Counted from the stretch's first letter, positions 36,983 to 46,313 are shown. The stretch: DNA of 64,000 nucleotides from Halorubrum sp. Atlit-26R (GCF_003666015.1 NZ_QPLT01000006.1:1-64000), one strand, 5' to 3'. Notes: a model not told the origin generated them from the sequence alone. Numbers and translations are program-made.

Positions 36983-37717
36983 ATGACGGTCCGCTACGAG
37001 GAGTTCTCGGTGGAGTGGCTCGGCTACGCGACGGCGCGGCTGGAGACGGACGAGGGGCCCGTGGCCTACACCGATCCCGGCCGCTACGGCGTCCTCGACG
37101 ACTACTGGGCCCGCGACGGCGACCTCGTCGTCGTCACCCACGACCATCACTACGACAGCGACGGGATCCGGTCGGTCGCGAGCGAGGACGCGACGCTCGT
37201 CATCTACGAGGCGGTCGACCCCGCCGGCATCGACCGCGACGTCGAGTCGATCGACGCGCTCGCGGCCGACTACGAGGTGGTCCGCGTCGGCGAGGAGGAG
37301 CGCGTCGACGTCGACACGCCCGCAGGCGAGGTCACGGTGTGGTCGGTCCCGGCCCACAACGACCCCGAGGGACCGAACGCGGACGCGGACGGCTCGGTCG
37401 CGCACCCGCCCGGCTTCGGCTGCGGCTTCCTGCTGTCGCTCGGCGGCCGCACCGTCTTCTGGCCGGGCGACTCGGACGCGCTCGACGGCTTCGCCGAGCT
37501 CGACGTCTCCGTCTTCCTCGCGAACATCGGCGGGGGCGGCATCGTCGCCGACCGGCGCGAGGCGGCCGACCTCGCCGAGGCGATGGGTCCCGACCTCGTC
37601 GTCCCGATCCACTACGACACCTTCGACCTGCTCGAAGCGGACGGCGAGGCGTTCGCGGGCGACGTCGCGAGCCGGTCGATCCCCGTCGCGCTCGACGCGC
37701 GCTCGGCGAACCAGTAG
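36983..37717 (+). CDS. Metallo-beta-lactamase-fold hydrolase
   Basis: This 244-residue protein has the metal motif HDHHYDSDG (near residue 53, HxHxxD pattern slightly shifted), histidine in VPAHNDPEG, aspartate in FWPGDSDAL and the final histidine in VPIHYDTFD. This matches the UlaG/YfiT-like branch of MBL hydrolases. Substrate is unknown. It follows the previous gene by 35 bases. Confidence 0.85.
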   Translation: MTVRYEEFSVEWLGYATARLETDEGPVAYTDPGRYGVLDDYWARDGDLVVVTHDHHYDSDGIRSVASEDATLVIYEAVDPAGIDRDVESIDALAADYEVVRVGEEERVDVDTPAGEVTVWSVPAHNDPEGPNADADGSVAHPPGFGCGFLLSLGGRTVFWPGDSDALDGFAELDVSVFLANIGGGGIVADRREAADLAEAMGPDLVVPIHYDTFDLLEADGEAFAGDVASRSIPVALDARSANQ

Positions 37718-37833
37718 GCCGAGAGGTCGGCGAGCCGGCGGGGAGCGAACCCTTCGGAGACGTCGTGGGAACGCGACCCGAACCCTCTCGCGGCCGGTGA
37801 CCTTTTTAACCCGCCGCGTCCTTCCTCGGTCGC

Positions 37834-39408
37834 ATGACCACCGAGTCCGCGCTCGCCGACGGGGTCCGGGAGGCGCTTTCGGTCGACGCCGAGGCGTTCG
37901 CCGAGCGCGCGGCCGAGGAGGCCGAGATCGTCAAACAGGAGCTCCGCGACGGCTCCTTCGACAACCATCAGTCGATCGTCGGCTTCGAGTACGAGTTCTA
38001 CGCGGTCGGCGACGGGCGGTGGAGCGAGGAGTCGCGGGCGGGCGAGTACGCGCTGATGCGCGTTCCCCGCCGGATGCTGGAGCTGATGGGGTTCGAGAAG
38101 GAGCTGGGGCTCCACAACGCCGAGATGTCGACGAGCCCGCAGCCGCTCTCCGACCACGGGCTCCGCGCGCAGCTCGCGGAGGTCCGCGCGCGCTTGGAGG
38201 CCGCGGAGAACACCGCCGGCGTGGAGGGGATGCGGCTCGTCTCCGACGGGCTCTGGACCATCCCGCCGGCGGGCGAGACCGCCCGCGAGTACCTCACCGA
38301 CAGCGTCGAGGTCGACGGCGTGGTCGTCGCGGTCAACATGAGCGACTCCGTCCGCTACCACGCGATGGCGAACGCGGACTCCGACGGGGCGGACGGGTCG
38401 GAAGGTGGTCGGGTCGAGCTCTCGGCGCCGGGCGTGTCGCTGGCGGCGGACACGGTGATGCCCGAGAGCCTCATCACGTCGATCCAGCCGCACTACCAGG
38501 TGGCGCACGCCGAGACGCTGCCGCGGCACTTCCGGTACGCGCTCCGGATCGCCGGGCCGCTCTTAGCGCTCGGCGTCAACTCCCCGTTCTTCCCGCCGGA
38601 CCTGTACGACGACGGCTGGGACGGCGAGCGCGTTCTCACCGAGGGGGCCACGGAGAACCGCGTCCACGTGTTCGAGTCCGTCCTCAACGCGCGGACCGAC
38701 GCGGACAAGGTGCGGTTCCCGCGCGACTTCCGCGACGTCGAGACCGCGGTCGACCGCATCGCGGGCGACGAGACGCTGATCCCGATGCCCGACCCGGGCG
38801 GCAGCGACCGCTTCGACGACGAGTTCGCGACGTTCCGGACGAAACACGGGAGCTACTGGCGGTGGGTGCGCCCCGTCTTCGAGGGGGCGAGCCGCTCGGC
38901 CGCCAACGCCCGGATCGAGTTCCGCCCGATCCCCGGCCAGCCCACGGTCCGCGACTCCATCGCGTTCCAGGCGGCGTTCGCGGGGCTGATGCAGGCGCTC
39001 GCCCAGCGGGAGCACCCCGTCATCGGGCTGGAGTGGGAGACCGCCCGCGACAACTTCTACGCCGCGGTCGCGGACGGCCTCGACGCCGACATGGAGTGGA
39101 TCGGCCGCGACGGGGAGCGCACGACGGACACGGACGCGCTGTACGAGGACCTCCTCGACCACGCCGAGGCCGGGCTCCGGACCGCGGGCTGCGCCGACGA
39201 CGAGGCCGCCGAGTGGATCGCGCCGCTCCGCTGGCGGGTCGCGAACCGCACGACGCCGGCGAGCTGGAAGCGCGACCGCGTCCGCGCCCGCCTCGACGAC
39301 GGCGACGACTTCGAGACCGCGGTCCACGACACCCAGCGCGAGTACATCCGCCAGCAGGCCGACACGCTCATCGACGGCGGATTTTCGGCGTGGACGGGCG
39401 GCGACTGA
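37834..39408 (+). CDS. GCS2-type carboxylate-amine ligase (glutamate-cysteine-ligase-like)
   Basis: This 524-residue protein has the N-terminal glutamate motif GFEYEFYAV and the later segments HNAEMSTSPQPLSDHG and RIEFRPIPGQPTVRDS, the pattern of the GCS2 family. Members join glutamate to cysteine or to other amines. Haloarchaea use gamma-glutamylcysteine as a major thiol. This protein is longer than the GshA known in this group, so it may be a paralogue with another substrate. A TATA-like CTTTTTAACC about 25 bases upstream suggests a leaderless transcript. Confidence 0.75.
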   Translation: MTTESALADGVREALSVDAEAFAERAAEEAEIVKQELRDGSFDNHQSIVGFEYEFYAVGDGRWSEESRAGEYALMRVPRRMLELMGFEKELGLHNAEMSTSPQPLSDHGLRAQLAEVRARLEAAENTAGVEGMRLVSDGLWTIPPAGETAREYLTDSVEVDGVVVAVNMSDSVRYHAMANADSDGADGSEGGRVELSAPGVSLAADTVMPESLITSIQPHYQVAHAETLPRHFRYALRIAGPLLALGVNSPFFPPDLYDDGWDGERVLTEGATENRVHVFESVLNARTDADKVRFPRDFRDVETAVDRIAGDETLIPMPDPGGSDRFDDEFATFRTKHGSYWRWVRPVFEGASRSAANARIEFRPIPGQPTVRDSIAFQAAFAGLMQALAQREHPVIGLEWETARDNFYAAVADGLDADMEWIGRDGERTTDTDALYEDLLDHAEAGLRTAGCADDEAAEWIAPLRWRVANRTTPASWKRDRVRARLDDGDDFETAVHDTQREYIRQQADTLIDGGFSAWTGGD

Positions 39409-39441
39409 GCCGGCCTCTCGCGACGATTCTCTCGGTTCCCC

Positions 39442-39724
39442 TGCGGTGGCGCGCGCCTCCGAGCGGCCGCCGAAGGCGGCCGCCAGGAGCGCCGCGCGAG
39501 GGAGTCGGTGGCGGTCGAGCGAAGCGAGGACCGCCAGCGACGAGGCTGGGGAGGCGTGAGGTGCGGTGCTGGGCGGGGCGGGACTCGAAGGGGCAGTCGC
39601 GAGGCGGACAGAGGCGATGTAAGCACCGCAACGAGTGAGCGAAGCGAACGAGTGAGGCGCGCAGCGAGCGTCTGTCCGCCTCGCGACTGGGGCTTCGGTG
39701 GTGTTCGTGTCGAGAGGTATAAGC
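39442..39724 (-). repeat. Structured GC-rich repeat R4
   Basis: This reverse-oriented copy lies in the gap upstream of cdd. H1 is a perfect 19-bp inverted repeat (39594-39612, 39671-39689) whose last five base pairs differ from those of R1 on both arms. H2 is near-perfect with one mismatch. In element orientation a TATA-like TTATACC lies at about 39714-39722, about 33 bases before AAGCCCC. The outer H3 sequence GGCGGCCGCC pairs within the copy. No reading frame is credible. Confidence 0.85.
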
Positions 39725-39881
39725 AACCGCGTACGGCCTCGCGGCCGTGGCTTCGGAGGCCTCGTCGAAGGCGTTCCGAGCCGTCAGGGTGGACGCTCAC
39801 TTTCTGGCCCGTCCACCGTTACCGCCGACTCATCGATCTACGACACAGTACAGTTATCGGCCCGCCCCGTCACTCACCGGT

Positions 39882-40286
39882 ATGGACGAGCTGATCGCCG
39901 CGGCGCGCGAGGCCTTGGAGGCCGCCCACGTCCCGTACTCCGAGTACCGCGTCGGCGCCGCCCTCCGGACCGCCGACGGCACCGTCTACACCGGTTGTAA
40001 CATCGAGAACGCGAACTACTCCAACAGCCTCCACGCCGAGGAGGTCGCGCTCGCGGAGGCGGTCAAGAACGGCCACCGCGAGTTCGACCGGATCGCGGTC
40101 TCGTCGGGCGTCCGCGACGGCGTCACCCCCTGCGGGATGTGCCGGCAGACGCTCGCCGAGTTCGCGGCCGACGACCTCGTCGTCGCCTGCGACGAGGGCG
40201 GCGACGCCGTGACGGAGTACACGCTCGGCGAACTGCTCCCGAACACCATCTCCGAGGGGACGCTCGACGACGCCAGAGAGGACTGA
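39882..40286 (+). CDS. cdd: Cytidine deaminase
   Basis: This 134-residue enzyme turns cytidine into uridine. The zinc motif is NSLHAEEVAL (histidine and catalytic glutamate) with PCGMCRQ (two cysteines). The N-terminus YSEYRVGAAL is typical. An upstream frame extension is rejected because it has no conservation and runs into R4. It lies just before udp, and together they salvage pyrimidine nucleosides. Confidence 0.94.
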   Translation: MDELIAAAREALEAAHVPYSEYRVGAALRTADGTVYTGCNIENANYSNSLHAEEVALAEAVKNGHREFDRIAVSSGVRDGVTPCGMCRQTLAEFAADDLVVACDEGGDAVTEYTLGELLPNTISEGTLDDARED

Positions 40287-40337
40287 CCGCACGGTGGTCT
40301 GAGCCGGCGAGACATCCCGAGCGACCGAGACGGAACT

Positions 40338-40346
40338 ACTTTTAAA
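40338..40346 (+). promoter_or_regulatory. TATA-like box of udp
   Basis: CTTTTAAAC lies about 23-31 bases upstream of the udp ATG, so udp probably has its own leaderless promoter in addition to any read-through from cdd. Confidence 0.5.
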
Positions 40347-40368
40347 CGGCTCGCCGAAGGGCGGAGAC

Positions 40369-41187
40369 ATGACCGAAGACAGCGAGGACCCGAACGACGG
40401 GGCCGGCTACCACGTCGAGGCCGCGCCGGAGGACGTCGCGGACGCGGTCCTGCTCCCGGGCAACCCCGAGCGCGTCGACAAGATCACGGCGCTGTGGGAC
40501 GGCCACGAGGAGGTCGCGCGCCACCGCGAGTACCGCACCGCCACCGGCACGTACGACGGCGCGCCGATCTCGGTGACGTCGACCGGTATCGGCTCGCCGT
40601 CGGCCGCCATCGCCGTCGAGGAACTGGCGCGCGTCGGCGTCGACACGTTCATCCGGGTCGGCTCCTGCGGCGCGATCCAGCCGGAGATGGAGGTGGGCGA
40701 CCTCGTGATCACGACCGGGGCGGTCCGCCAGGAGGGGACGAGCGACGAGTACGTCCGCGAGGACTACCCCGCGGCCGCGGACGGCGAGGTCGTCTCCGCC
40801 CTGGTCGCCGCCGCCGAGCGGCTGGGCCACGACTACCACACCGGCGTGACGATGAGCGCCGACTCCTTCTACGCGGGTCAGGGCCGCCCCGGATTCGAGG
40901 GGTTCGAGGCCGCCGGCTCGGACGAGCTCGTCGCGGAGCTTCGGGACGCGAACGTGAAGAACATCGAGATGGAGGCGTCGTCGATCCTCACGATCGCGAG
41001 CGTGTACGGGCTCCGCGCGGGCGCGGTCTGCTCCGTCTACGCCAACCGCGTGACCGGCGAGTTCCGGACGGAGGGCGAGTCGCGCGCGGCCGAGACCGCG
41101 AGCCTCGCGGTGAAGCTGCTCGCGCGGATGGACGAGGTCAAGCGGGAGGCGGGCGCGGACCGCTGGCACGCCGGGCTCTCGCTGTAG
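40369..41187 (+). CDS. udp: Uridine phosphorylase-type nucleoside phosphorylase
   Basis: This 272-residue enzyme has the phosphate and ribose motifs LLPGNPERVDKI and IRVGSCGAIQPE and the base/ribose site KNIEMEASS. It releases uracil and ribose 1-phosphate from uridine. In haloarchaea, ribose 1-phosphate formed this way can feed carbon metabolism. It follows cdd, which supplies uridine. Confidence 0.9.
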   Translation: MTEDSEDPNDGAGYHVEAAPEDVADAVLLPGNPERVDKITALWDGHEEVARHREYRTATGTYDGAPISVTSTGIGSPSAAIAVEELARVGVDTFIRVGSCGAIQPEMEVGDLVITTGAVRQEGTSDEYVREDYPAAADGEVVSALVAAAERLGHDYHTGVTMSADSFYAGQGRPGFEGFEAAGSDELVAELRDANVKNIEMEASSILTIASVYGLRAGAVCSVYANRVTGEFRTEGESRAAETASLAVKLLARMDEVKREAGADRWHAGLSL

Positions 41188-41290
41188 CGGGCGCGCGGTC
41201 CCGCCGTCGCGGACCGTCCCCGCCGCGTCGGCGATTCTCGCCTGCGAGCGTTCCAAAGCGACTTTATCTGCGCGCCGTGGAGTTACGGCC

Positions 41291-42472
41291 ATGAGTACAC
41301 AGGTCGTCGTCGTCGGCTCCGGGTACGCCGGCGCAGGGGCGGTGAAGGCGTTCGAAGACGAGGTCGGCGAGGGCGAGGCCGAGCTCACGTGGATCTCGGA
41401 ACACGACTACCACCTCGTTCTCCACGAGGTCCACCGCGCGATCCGCAACCCCGCCGTCGAGGACAAGATCACCATCCCCGTCGACGAGATCAAATCGCCC
41501 GAGTCCGACTTCGTCCGGGGCCGGGTCGTCGACGTCGACACCGACGAGCGCGTCGTCGAGACCGACGACGGGACGACCGTCGACTACGACTACCTCCTCC
41601 TCGGGATCGGCTCCACGACCGCGTTCTTCGGCATCGAGGGCCTGAAGGAGCACGCCCACCAGCTGAAGGGGCTCGACGACGCGAAGGCGATCCACGAGGA
41701 CGTCCGCGAGGCGGCCGCGGACGCGACCCGCTCGGACCCGGCGCAGGTGATCGTCGGCGGTGCCGGCCTCTCCGGCATCCAGACGGCCGGCGAGATCGCC
41801 GCGTACCGCGACAAGCACCGCGCGCCGCTCGACATCAAGCTGGTCGAGGGGCTCGACGAGGTGTTCCCCGGTAACGACCCGCAGATCCAAGGCGCGCTCC
41901 GCCAGCGGCTCGAAGACGCCGACGTCGAGATCCTCACCGGCGACTTCATCTCCGAAGCCGACGAGGAGGCCGTCTACCTCGGCGGCGGCGAGGACGAAGA
42001 ACCCGAGGAGCTCGGCTACGACGTGCTGATCTGGACCGGCGGAATTACCGGCCAGCCCGAACTGGAGAACGTCGAGGTCGAGAAGGACGAACGGTCGAAG
42101 CGCGTCCACGCCGGCTCCGACTTCGCCACCAGCGACGACCGCGTGTTCGCCATCGGCGACACCGCCCTCGTCGAGCAGGGCGACGACGACGTCGCGCCGC
42201 CGACCGCGCAGGCCGCCTGGCAGGCCGCGGAGGTCGCGGGCGCGAACCTCGCGCGCGCCGCCCGCGGCGCGCCGCTCCGCTCGTGGACCCACGAGGACAA
42301 GGGGACGGTCATCTCCGTCGGCGAGGAGGCGGTCGCCCACGACGTGGTGGGGATGCCGATCAAGACGTTCGGCGGCACGCCCGCGAAGCTGCTGAAGAAG
42401 GCGATCGCCACGCGCTGGATCAACAAGGTCTCCTCCGCGGGCCGCGCCGTCGGCGCGTTCGGGGACATGTAA
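41291..42472 (+). CDS. NDH-2-like FAD-dependent oxidoreductase
   Basis: This 393-residue flavoprotein has two dinucleotide folds: VVVGSGYAGAGAVKAF at the N-terminus for FAD, and VIVGGAGLSGIQTAGEI (near 160) for NAD(P). The C-terminal FAD motif is FAIGDTALV followed by PPTAQAAWQ. It resembles single-subunit, non-pumping NADH dehydrogenase and sulfide:quinone reductase relatives. Conserved active-site cysteines of sulfide reductases are absent, so NADH dehydrogenase is favoured. If so, it offers a route for NADH electrons that complex I, lacking NuoEFG, cannot take. TATA-like GACTTTATCT upstream. Confidence 0.85.
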   Translation: MSTQVVVVGSGYAGAGAVKAFEDEVGEGEAELTWISEHDYHLVLHEVHRAIRNPAVEDKITIPVDEIKSPESDFVRGRVVDVDTDERVVETDDGTTVDYDYLLLGIGSTTAFFGIEGLKEHAHQLKGLDDAKAIHEDVREAAADATRSDPAQVIVGGAGLSGIQTAGEIAAYRDKHRAPLDIKLVEGLDEVFPGNDPQIQGALRQRLEDADVEILTGDFISEADEEAVYLGGGEDEEPEELGYDVLIWTGGITGQPELENVEVEKDERSKRVHAGSDFATSDDRVFAIGDTALVEQGDDDVAPPTAQAAWQAAEVAGANLARAARGAPLRSWTHEDKGTVISVGEEAVAHDVVGMPIKTFGGTPAKLLKKAIATRWINKVSSAGRAVGAFGDM

Positions 42473-42605
42473 GCGCGGGCGACCCCCTCAGCGACGTACT
42501 TCCGGATCCGACTCCTGGCTCCGACTTCCGACTCTTCTCAGCGACGAATCGGTCCGCGCTTTCCGGGAAAACCTCCGAAACGGTCGCAGAATTCCGCGTC
42601 CGCAG

Positions 42606-43139
42606 TCAGTGCTCGGCCGGCTCGTCGGGCGCCCGCATGTCGTCGATCCGCAGGATGAGGATGTTCGCGGTGTCGTCTTTCCCGTCGACGGTGCCGTCGA
42701 TGACGAGCTTCGAGAGCGGGGTCGGGCCGACGGTGACGCTGTCGCCCTCGTGGAAGTCGCGGACCGAGCCCTGGACGTGGATCTCCGCCCGGCACAGCTC
42801 GGGGTGGTGGACGCTGGAGAGGTCGATCCCGTCGACGTTGACTCCGTCGAGCTGCTCGCCCGCGTGGAAGATCGGGACGTCGGCCGGCTCGTCCATGCGC
42901 TGGATGTCGAGCGCCTCGTAGGCGTTCGAGGTGGGCTTGTAGCCGCCTTTCGGGCCGGGGACGCCCTCGACGAGCTGGAGGGCCTTGAGGCTCTGCATCT
43001 GGTTGCGGATCGTCCCGGGGTTGCGGTCGACTTCCTCGGCGATCGCCTCGCCCTTCACGGCGTCCTCCTGCTCCCCGTACAGGTTGATGAGGGCCGAGAG
43101 GATGCTTTTCTGGCTCGACGTGAGCTCGATCGATGACAT
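42606..43139 (-). CDS. Winged-helix transcription regulator with a ligand-type C-terminal domain
   Basis: This 177-residue protein has an N-terminal winged helix (ILSALINLYGEQEDAVKGEAIAEEVDRNPGTIRNQMQSLKALQLVEGV) and a C-terminal beta-rich domain (about 80-170, FHEGDSVTVGPTPLSKLVIDG). It is of the Rrf2/HTH type annotated in haloarchaea. The start is the ATG at 43139. A reverse-strand TATA-like GCATTTAAGC about 25-35 bases upstream, and a second at about 43180-43190, could drive it. Confidence 0.8.
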   Translation of the reverse strand: MSSIELTSSQKSILSALINLYGEQEDAVKGEAIAEEVDRNPGTIRNQMQSLKALQLVEGVPGPKGGYKPTSNAYEALDIQRMDEPADVPIFHAGEQLDGVNVDGIDLSSVHHPELCRAEIHVQGSVRDFHEGDSVTVGPTPLSKLVIDGTVDGKDDTANILILRIDDMRAPDEPAEH

Positions 43140-43245
43140 GGTGCCAATTACAGAGCGCCCCCGCTTAAATGCGATGGAATTCACTTATAAATGATCGTGT
43201 GAGATCCCTCGGCCACCGAGCGCCGTCAGCCCGCGGCGCGCCGGT

Positions 43246-43464
43246 CTACTCGCCGCGCAGCCGCTTCATCCGGACGTACGCGAGCGGGCTCGACAGCGCG
43301 ACGACGACGCCGACGCCGACCAGCGCGACCCCGAAGTCGACGGCGACGAACGAGACCGCGGCGCCGACGAGCCCGATCGCCGCGCCGGTGAACGCGACCG
43401 CGATGGTCGCGCCGATCGGCTCGATGTCGGCGGGGTCGACCGAGTAGGGATCGGAGCTGCTCAT
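43246..43464 (-). CDS. Small two-helix membrane protein, function unknown
   Basis: This 72-residue protein has two hydrophobic stretches (about residues 16-38 and 40-62) and a basic end (RMKRLRGE). An acidic N-terminus precedes the first. The start at 43464 gives MSSSDPYS; a longer form from 43491 cannot be excluded. No family recognised. Confidence 0.65.
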   Translation of the reverse strand: MSSSDPYSVDPADIEPIGATIAVAFTGAAIGLVGAAVSFVAVDFGVALVGVGVVVALSSPLAYVRMKRLRGE

Positions 43465-43536
43465 GAACGACTCGTGAGGGGCCGAGCGCAAAACCGTGTC
43501 CGATCCGGCGAGACGGGCGAGCGCGACCGCCGATCC

Positions 43537-44122
43537 CGGCTCCGTTGAAATCCTCCGTCGGTAACGGGTTTTGACCCGGTTACGGCCAATACAGGGGTAG
43601 CGGCGAGCGATAGCGGAAGTGAGTATCGCAGATCGCCGACCGCGATGTCGTATTTAAATGACGGTGAGCGGCGGAGACGAGGGCTTATAAAAGGGGTGCG
43701 GTGGCGCGCCTGCGAGCGGCCGGAGCAAAGCGGAGGCCGCGAGCCAACCCGCGAGGGACGCCGCGAGCGGAGCGAGCGGCGAGGCTGGGGAGGCGTGAGG
43801 TGCGGTCGCTGTGTGGGCGGGACTCAAAGGGGCAGCCGTGAGGGCGTCGTAGGCGACGTAAGCACCGTAGGGAGCGAACGGAGTGAGCGACCGAGGAGCG
43901 CAGCGAGCGTACGACGCCCTCACGGCTGGGGCTTTGGAGACACTCGCCGCGGTGGCGTCAATCACTTATAAACAGCCGACAGCAACACCGCACTCTGGTT
44001 TATAAATTGCCTCACACACAACGTACTACACTTACTCCCGCAACCGATCGAGAAGCACGCTTCAGTGAACAGCTGTTTCGGAGGGGTATCTATTTGAAGA
44101 ACGGGATTTCACCAAAGCTTCG
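43537..44122 (-). mobile_element. Diverged 590-bp MITE-like element carrying R5
   Basis: This region matches the 680-bp element at 32330-33009 along both flanks of the hairpin core: the left arm (GACCCGGTTACGGCCAATAC, then GTATCGCAGATCG and TATTTAAAT) and the right arm (ACAGCTGTTTCGG, then TTTGAAGAACGGGATTTCAC). Its ends, CGGCTCCGTTGAAATCC and the reverse complement of the right end, still share the GAAATCC core. No flanking direct repeat was found, so it is older or decayed. It lies directly upstream of arginase. Confidence 0.5.
43685..43970 (-). repeat. Structured GC-rich repeat R5
   Basis: This reverse-oriented copy has a perfect 19-bp H1 (43833-43851, 43910-43928) whose sequence CAGCCGTGAGGGCGTCGTA differs from R1 at four positions, each matched on the other arm. 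H2 is GCCGC/GCGGC around a short loop. In element orientation a TATA-like TTATAAG lies about 38 bases before AAAGCCCC, and a run CCCCTTTTATAAG follows H3. It sits inside the 590-bp element. Confidence 0.85.
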
Positions 44123-44161
44123 AACCCCACAATTCAAGCGGCGGCGCGCCGCGTTGTCGGT

Positions 44162-45067
44162 ATGACCACGGTCAGGATCATCGGCGCGCCGACCGACTAC
44201 GGGGCGAACCGACGCGGGGTCGACATGGGACCGTCGGCGATCCGGTACGGCGGGCTCGCCGAGCAGCTCGCCGGCGCCGGCGTCGAGACCGTCGACGCGG
44301 GCGACCTCCTCGTCCCCCGGGCGGAGGAGCGCGACCCCGACGCGGACGCGCCCAGCGAGGGGAAGGCGAAGTTCCTCCGCGAGACGGCCGACGTCTGTCG
44401 GCGGCTCGGCGACGAGGTCGCCGCGACGCTCGACGACGGCGAGGTGCCGCTCGCGCTCGGCGGCGACCACTCCATCGCCATCGGGAGCCTCTCGGGATCT
44501 GCGCGCGACGCCGACATCGGCGCCGTCTGGTTCGACGCGCACGCCGACCTCAACACCCCCGCGACGACGCCGTCCGGCAACGTCCACGGGATGCCGCTGG
44601 CTGCCGCGCTCGGGATCGACGAGTTCGCGGACACCGAGTGGGCGAACGCGGCGGGGCTCTCGCCGGAGAACGTCGTCCTCGTCGGGCTCCGGTCGGTCGA
44701 CGAGGCGGAGGCGGAGCTAATCAAAGAGCGCGGCTTCGCCGCGTACACGATGTCCGACATCGACGAGCGGGGGATCACGGAGGTCACGGAGGAGGCGCTC
44801 GAAGTCGCCGCGGACGGCGTCGACGGGATCCACGTCAGCCTCGACCTGGACTTCCTCGACCCGAACGCCGCGCCCGGCGTCGGGACGCCGGTCCGCGGCG
44901 GCGCCACCTATCGGGAGGCGCACAGCGCGATGGAGCTCGTCGACGAGACCGACGCGCTCCGCTCGATGGAGATCGTCGAGGTGAACCCGACGCTGGACCA
45001 GCACAACGAGACGGCCGAGTTGGCGACGGAGCTGGCGGCGAGCGCGTTCGGGAAGCGAGTCCTCTGA
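44162..45067 (+). CDS. rocF: Arginase
   Basis: This 301-residue binuclear-manganese enzyme hydrolyses arginine to ornithine and urea. Metal ligands are visible in GGDHSIAIG, WFDAHADLNTPATTPSGNVHG and HVSLDLDFLDP. The DAHADxNTP...SGNVHG loop and the N-terminus RRGVDMGPSAIRYGGL are those of arginase; agmatinase (speB) has a different loop (no NTP). It has no co-directional partner. Element R5 lies immediately upstream, so regulation could involve it. Confidence 0.9.
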   Translation: MTTVRIIGAPTDYGANRRGVDMGPSAIRYGGLAEQLAGAGVETVDAGDLLVPRAEERDPDADAPSEGKAKFLRETADVCRRLGDEVAATLDDGEVPLALGGDHSIAIGSLSGSARDADIGAVWFDAHADLNTPATTPSGNVHGMPLAAALGIDEFADTEWANAAGLSPENVVLVGLRSVDEAEAELIKERGFAAYTMSDIDERGITEVTEEALEVAADGVDGIHVSLDLDFLDPNAAPGVGTPVRGGATYREAHSAMELVDETDALRSMEIVEVNPTLDQHNETAELATELAASAFGKRVL

Positions 45068-45092
45068 ATCGAGGCCGGTCGATCCGAACGCG

Positions 45093-45392
45093 TCAGACGC
45101 CGCGGTCCAGCTCCTCGACGACCCGCTGGAGGTCGGCCGCCGACTCGACCTCGCCTTTGATCTCCTCGCGGCGGCGGACCGCCGCCGAGTCGGCGTCGTA
45201 CGCGCGGACGAACTCCGCCCGGGTGTGCTCGTCGAACGCGTGGCGGATCGCGAAGTAGCCGTCCGGGACGATCGTGCCGCAGACCTTACACTCGTGGCGC
45301 TGATGCTCGTTGGTCTGGTGGACGATCGCCGCCTCCACGTCGTCGAAGGCGGCGTCGCAGTCGCCGATGCCGCACGTCCAGCGAGGTGCCAT
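45093..45392 (-). CDS. Small C2H2-type zinc finger protein
   Basis: This 99-residue protein has two cysteine/histidine knuckles: CGIGDCDAAF followed by HQTNEH, and CKVCGTIV followed by HAFDEH. It is probably a nucleic-acid-binding or structural zinc protein. The ATG at 45392 (MAPRWTC) is chosen since a longer open frame upstream is only an artefact of GC content. Convergent with arginase. Confidence 0.75.
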   Translation of the reverse strand: MAPRWTCGIGDCDAAFDDVEAAIVHQTNEHQRHECKVCGTIVPDGYFAIRHAFDEHTRAEFVRAYDADSAAVRRREEIKGEVESAADLQRVVEELDRGV

Positions 45393-45548
45393 ACCCCGAA
45401 CTCTCGCCCGAGGGGGATTAACGGTTTCCCACCTCGGCGGGGGGAGCCACGGCGTCGAGGGGACGAACACCGCGGCCCTCGGTCCGCGGTCGCGGCACCG
45501 TCGTCGTCGAACGATACGTCTTTGCGCCGCCGCGACGACCGTGCGACC

Positions 45549-46313
45549 GTGACCCGACCGCAAACGCGCGTCGACGCCCACGTCAAGGTGCTCGACGACG
45601 AGGTCGTCGCCCGCGCGAAAGATCGCGGGATCGACGCGCTCGTGTACGCGCCCCACTTCACGCGCCTCCCGACGATCCGCGAGCGCGCGGCGCGGTACAC
45701 CGACGACGAGCTGACCGTCGTCCCCGCCCGCGAGGTGTTCACCGGCGACTGGGGGAACCGGCGGCACCTCCTCGTGCTCGGGCTCTCCGACCCGGTCCCA
45801 GACTACATCACCTTCGAGGGCGCGATGGCCGAGTTCGAGCGGCAGGACGCGGCGGTCCTCGTCCCCCATCCCGGCTTCGCCACTATCTCGCTCACGCGGC
45901 CCGAGGTCGACGCGCACGCAGCGCGGCTCGACGCTGTCGAGACGTACAACACGAAGCTGCTCCCCCACCAGAACGCCCGCGCGCGCCGGACCGCCGAGGA
46001 GACCGGCTGTCCGGGGTTCGGCTCGTCGTACGCGCACCTCCCCGGCACGGTCGGCGAGGCGTGGACCGCCTTCGAAGGCGACCTCGACGACGAGGAAGCG
46101 ATCGTCGACGCGTTCCGCGAGCGCCGTCCCCGGACGGTGATCCACCGCGGCGGCGCCGGCCACCAGCTCCGCGGGCTCGTGGAGTTCGCGCACCTCGCCT
46201 ACGAGAACACCTGGGTGAAACTCGACCGGATGTTCCTCTCGGGCAACGAGCCGACGCTCCCGTCGAACGTCGCCTACGAGGGCCGGTTCGACGACGTGAG
46301 CGTCTACGAGTAG
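45549..46313 (+). CDS. PHP-type protein with altered metal ligands
   Basis: This 254-residue protein has the layout of PHP phosphoesterases, but key ligands differ. The first HxH motif reads DAHVKVL (second histidine to lysine), and the late GSDAH motif reads GSSYAHLP (aspartate lost). Histidines in APHFTR, NRRHLLVL and VPHPGF remain. It may bind fewer metals or be inactive. It starts at GTG; the frame upstream has no support. Confidence 0.7.
   Translation: MTRPQTRVDAHVKVLDDEVVARAKDRGIDALVYAPHFTRLPTIRERAARYTDDELTVVPAREVFTGDWGNRRHLLVLGLSDPVPDYITFEGAMAEFERQDAAVLVPHPGFATISLTRPEVDAHAARLDAVETYNTKLLPHQNARARRTAEETGCPGFGSSYAHLPGTVGEAWTAFEGDLDDEEAIVDAFRERRPRTVIHRGGAGHQLRGLVEFAHLAYENTWVKLDRMFLSGNEPTLPSNVAYEGRFDDVSVYE

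Noticed and set aside
44162-45067. Agmatinase (speB) call
   Set aside because: The DAHADLNTP and SGNVHG loop and the N-terminus match arginase better.
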